A stretch of DNA of 22,230 nt from Lenisia limosa (lineage: Eukaryota > Breviatea), in assembly GCA_001655205.1 (NCBI GenBank), contig LPNZ01002320.1, positions 1 through 22,230 on the forward strand, written 5' to 3'. The notes beneath the pieces were generated by a model, which had not been told where the DNA came from, ran no database searches, and saw only the letters and a list, made by a program, of their open reading frames with translations. Positions 19,156 to 22,230 of this stretch are shown piece by piece. The translations under genes and the position numbers were made by a program. The first letter of the stretch is position 1. Each line of letters starts with the position of its first letter.

Positions 19156-19298
19156 GTTTGCAATGACAATCATATTATAAGCATTATCTCACTCCTTATC
19201 TGGACCAATGAGTGTTTATAACCGAACTCAAAAGGTCCGAGACAATTTGGACAAATTTGCAGCCAATGTAACTGCTCTACTTTTATTAATGGATTTAG

Positions 19299-19500
19299 AT
19301 GCCGGCGGATAATATTTATAAAAAAACGAGGGGGGATGCCCAGATACCATTTGTGATTGCATCAATTGAGCCTAATGGTTCAAGAACCCGGTATTCAAGC
19401 GTTGGAGCGGTAGTACTAGCTCAACATGTTCTCTTTTTACTGAATGTCGTTTGTGCAATAACGCCAACGGAAATGGGACTCCAGGCCAGTCCCAGGCCTC
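19299..19500 (+). CDS. Coding-like stretch, unresolved frame
   Basis: Two frames look protein-like. One reads DNIYKKTRGDAQIPFVIASI. After a possible intron 19,393-19,421 (GTATTC...TACTAG), the other reads TCSLFTECRLCNNANGNGTP. The cysteine spacing hints at a small zinc-binding loop, but I cannot build a full model or name a family. Confidence 0.25.
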
Positions 19501-19559
19501 CATAACTTTTTTGGTGTTCTTAATTCATTTCCAAGTGTGTCATCTTAAAAATTTTATCG

Positions 19560-19893
19560 ATGGACTATATGGAAGGCCTCCCTGAAGAAGGACCGTTTCA
19601 TTGGACTCTTCAGCATCTTCAACTTGCGACTTCTCGCCTTCTATCTCTCAAAGTAACTTTCCCTCGGCTCACCGTCCAGAAACACAAGGTTTCCAATCCA
19701 TTGCTTCTCAAGGATATCAACGAAAAGACTTATCATGAGCTTAGTCTGTCGGAGGCGTCATGTCAAGCGATAGCCTTTCTTGGTACGTTTTCTTGTTCTT
19801 ATATTCCAGACCTTGATGACCTCCCTGATGTAGAAACACCTGTTGGCGAACTTGCGTGGTGTTATTATTCACATAATCGTCAAGATATTACAA
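19560..19893 (+). CDS. Unknown coding exon (112-codon frame)
   Basis: Opens at ATG 19,560 after an in-frame TAA at 19,521 and runs to 19,893, where a GT could join it to LETM1-like sequence through a 30-nt intron (19,894-19,923, GTTGAC...TTTAG) in frame. It reads MDYMEGLPEEGPFHWTLQHL at the start and contains DLDDLPDVETPVGELAW. A further 27-nt GTACGT...TTCCAG segment inside (near 19,782-19,808) is also a possible intron in frame. It does not resemble the known N-terminal or membrane part of LETM1. Whether it belongs to LETM1 or ends a separate gene is unresolved. Confidence 0.45.
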
Positions 19894-19923
19894 GTTGACT
19901 CTCATTTTATTATTATACTTTAG

Positions 19924-21935
19924 AATCTGGTGAGTATGTTGCCATTAGGATAGGCGACAGTATAATGAAGATTTCATGTTCGGATGAAACTCTTAAAGTT
20001 ATCGAGAGATCTCATAAAGTTTTAAATGGAACTAAACGAATCAGTGAAATTATGTCTACGCAAGATCGTAATTATAGAGACGAAATTACATTGGACAATT
20101 TGCCAAGAACTCAGCTCGTCAGTATGAGCAGAGTAAGACCTCTTAATTTTATGCTCCCAATTTAGGCATAGATTTTACTCCATTAAATACGAAGGAATAA
20201 CGACTTTAGTTCCTGGGGCTTGCATCCTATGGAACTGACGCGTTTTTGCGGTTCCAGCTACGTCACAAAGTCAGACGTATCAAGGTGGATGATAGGGTTG
20301 GGGAGGAATGGGGGGGGGTGATGATAATTGATCGCGTTGGCTAATTACTGCAGCTGCATCATGAGTCATTTTTACACTTCTCTAGATGATAATTTTCGAG
20401 GGAGTTGACTCGTTTCCTTTAGTGAGCTTCAAGCTGCTAATAGGGCAAGAGGAATGAACTTCGAATCACAACGAGGTTAGTGCTGAAGGGACCTTTTTGG
20501 GGGATATGCGTCTCGTGAAAATACCTTCTCAAAACCTAGGACGGGCCGTGCTCAGACGGCAACTCCTTGAGTGGTTGGACCTGAGTCAAGCATGTGTCTC
20601 CATCTCATTACTACTGCTCTCCAGAATTTTTACGTTTAGCAGGTAACAACAGTGTGAGATTCTTTGAATAATGGTTTTCCATATTGGTAGTATATTATAT
20701 GATATCATATAGTATTGTTTATTTCCGCTGTCTTTTGTTAATTAAATGGTGTAGAATTTGTATTCTAATAAATTACCCCTCCCCCCAGCATCTACACCAA
20801 CAACCAGGAGGAGGAGTTGCGTGTAACATTAAGTGGAATGTCGCGTGAAGTTATTGAAGAAGTTGAGGCTGAAGTAGCCAAAAACCAGGTCAAAACTACC
20901 TACAAGAATTCTATTTGTTGGTGGGGTGCTTTCTTTGCGCATTCTCTCCTAAATCCATCTATTTGAAGTCTACTTTTAGAATATATCATATAATATGGAA
21001 AATATAAACTGGTTGATTCACACAATCGTGTTAAATACTTGTTTTAGTTACAATTACTGTCATTTCAGTGACAAATTCGGCATCAGTCTCATTTTCTATT
21101 CTAATTGTGAAATTTAGCAATTTCGGAGCGAATGCTGACATCTGTACTCAATCAGACCCAGCTTATTGAGCAAGAAGCGCAGGACAAATACCTCACTGAT
21201 CTACACAAGGTCTGAACCTTGAAAATATGCGATATGCGTTTGGCTCCCACCTCTAGTGTTTTTACACTTTTAGGACACATATGTTAACTTCACTGTTCCT
21301 TCCATTACAAGTACAGAAAATGAATGTAAGTCTATCTTACCGCCAATGACTTGAATTATTTTCCGAATGTCTTATTGGATTATTCAGTTGGATTTACGAA
21401 TTACCACATGCATGTTTTGATTCTCTAGTAAAAATACCCACAGCTGATGAGCACCTAAACCCTCCGAATCTGAGCGGATCAAAGCAAAAGATCTGGCTGA
21501 GGCAGAGGAGGCAGTCTTGATCCTGGCATCAGAAAGCGCTGTAAAGGTATGTATATTTCCGTATTTACCATATGAAGGTTATTAAGCCCCCTGATCTCTC
21601 CCGGAAAACTCTTGCATNNNNNNNNNNTTCATAAAGTTTTAAATGGAAAGATCGTAATGGAAAGGTATGTACATATCCGTATTTACCATATGAAGGTTAT
21701 TAAGCCCCCTGATCTCTCCCGGAAAACTCTTGCATTGAGAAGATTAAAAGACCTTCACCCCAAAAGCCAAAAATCCGACTTTTATATTCTGCGATTTAAA
21801 CGGTCCCTCTGTTGTCCAGGTTTGTGACACCTCCCCCCCCTGGAGTGTTTTTAACGATTTCAGGTCTCAATTAAAACTGACTCAGCAACCATTGTTAGAC
21901 AGGACCTTGAGCAATGCAAAAAAAAAGTCAGAATG
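19924..21935 (+). CDS. LETM1: LETM1-like mitochondrial inner-membrane protein, partial
   Basis: Exons: about 19,924-20,132, 20,210-20,296, 20,386-20,475, 20,540-20,642, 20,789-20,916, 21,118-21,209, 21,274-21,325, 21,452-21,546 and 21,864 onward. The LETM1 domain is diagnosed by RDEITLDNLPRTQLVSMSR/FLGLASYGTDAFLRFQL, then RRIKVDDR, IIFEGVDSF, ELQAANRARGM, RRQLLEWLDLS and SLLLLSRIF. Coiled-coil-like helices follow (SREVIEEVEAEVAKNQ, LIEQEAQDKYL, KDLAEAEEA, RQDLEQCKKKV), as in the C-terminal part of LETM1/Mdm38 before its EF-hand. These proteins act in K+/H+ or Ca2+/H+ exchange and ribosome tethering at the mitochondrial inner membrane. Missing here: the transmembrane segment and N-terminus; the 3' end lies beyond the window. 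A one-base deletion breaks frame in exon 3 near 20,415-20,430. Two splice choices (end of exon 5; start of the 21,452 exon) are inferred from phase. Confidence 0.85.
21543..21735 (+). repeat. 75-nt direct duplication across a 10-N gap inside a LETM1 intron
   Basis: Copies at 21,543-21,617 and 21,661-21,735 differ at two positions. Each contains the last bases of an exon and its donor (AAAGGTATGTA). Between them lie the gap 21,618-21,627 and a 33-nt segment that begins with 19 nt identical to LETM1 exon sequence at 20,012-20,030. Confidence 0.9.
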
Positions 21936-22230
21936 GAATACTATACAATAGTTGACTTTGTATATTTTTGCTTAATTGTAAATATTATAATCGTAGGAGT
22001 TCGAGATATTAATTTCCGTAATCTTTTGAAATACCCCAAACGTATTCTTTTTTTAGCTTCTGGATTACGTTATTTTGCGTAATCTTATGAAATACGCTAA
22101 ATAACGTTTTTTTTTTCAATTATATGGTGTACCCCCTCCCTGCTTTTTGTTTTTTACTGGAGCAGAGTAAAACCAAAATGAACTATTTTTAAATTCAATT
22201 TCCCTTATATTCTAACCATTGGGAGAAGAA
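21936..22230. other. AT-rich sequence after the last visible LETM1 exon
   Basis: It contains two related segments (TAATCTTTTGAAATACCCCA at about 22,019 and TAATCTTATGAAATACGCTA at about 22,080), a degenerate direct repeat about 60 bp apart, and T homopolymers. It is probably intron. The frame from the exon at 21,864 stays open to a TAA near 22,080 if unspliced. Confidence 0.45.

Noticed and set aside
19156-19280. Cysteine-rich reading (QICSQCNCSTFINGFRC) as a zinc finger
   Set aside because: It stops shortly after, in the same bases another frame looks equally protein-like, and no complete finger pattern forms.
20166-20200. A LETM1 ending in which intron 20,122-20,165 leads to IDFTPLNTKE and a stop
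   Set aside because: The alternative donor at 20,133 and acceptor at 20,209 continue into FLGLASYGTDAFLRFQL, which is clearly LETM1, so the short ending is a coincidence.
20506-20642. A separate gene starting at ATG 20,506
   Set aside because: The upstream part is the LETM1 intron 20,476-20,539; the frame only continues by chance across the acceptor.
1-22230. tRNA, rRNA, CRISPR array or bacterial-type operon
   Set aside because: I saw no cloverleaf with tRNA box motifs, no rRNA-like sequence, no regularly spaced repeats, and the gene structure is intron-bearing eukaryotic.

Overview
The window looks like nuclear DNA from a draft eukaryotic assembly. It is AT-rich, uses the standard stop codons, and is broken by nine runs of N; five of these are exactly 10 N, which suggests fixed-size scaffold joins. 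Genes are split by spliceosomal introns, mostly 37-150 nt with GT...AG ends. Two widely conserved eukaryotic proteins are recognisable: proteasome subunit alpha6 (first exon only) and the mitochondrial inner-membrane protein LETM1 (C-terminal two thirds). Neither fixes the lineage. The mixture of compact genes and many small foldback/MITE-like repeats would fit an invertebrate animal or a repeat-bearing protist; I cannot choose between them.

Layout. 1-9,300 is repeat-rich with almost no intact genes. It holds an AT-rich satellite, a nested foldback element (822-1200), further copies of the same repeat families, a long inverted repeat (6827-7357), a decayed coding stretch (about 4,790-5,640), and three short coding-like terminal exons (2667-2843 on plus; 8202-8273 and 9181-9236 on minus). 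9,589-11,023 (minus) is a WD40-like gene whose reading frame breaks at least once. 11,934-13,313 (minus) is the best intact gene, a two-exon model for a 423-residue protein I do not recognise, with higher GC than its surroundings. 13.4-17.0 kb is mostly non-coding, with an acidic-tail coding candidate near 15.8-16.15 kb. 17,063-17,630 (minus) is a 159-residue two-exon model. 17,739-17,805 (minus) is exon 1 of the proteasome alpha6 gene. 18,058-18,621 (plus) is a complete four-exon gene for a 145-residue unknown protein, divergent from the proteasome exon across about 250 bp. 18,682-19,893 (plus) holds further unidentified exons, and LETM1 runs from about 19,924 past the end of the window.

I see no operon-like or defence-like system. 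The most informative observations concern structure. Only the first proteasome alpha6 exon is present. LETM1 lacks its membrane-spanning N-terminal part here and carries a one-base frame break in its conserved domain. Near-identical duplications flank several N gaps, and one includes a stray 19-nt piece of a LETM1 exon. Nested inverted-repeat elements recur and in one place supply the end of an open reading frame. All functional names rest on reading translated motifs by eye; no database search was run.
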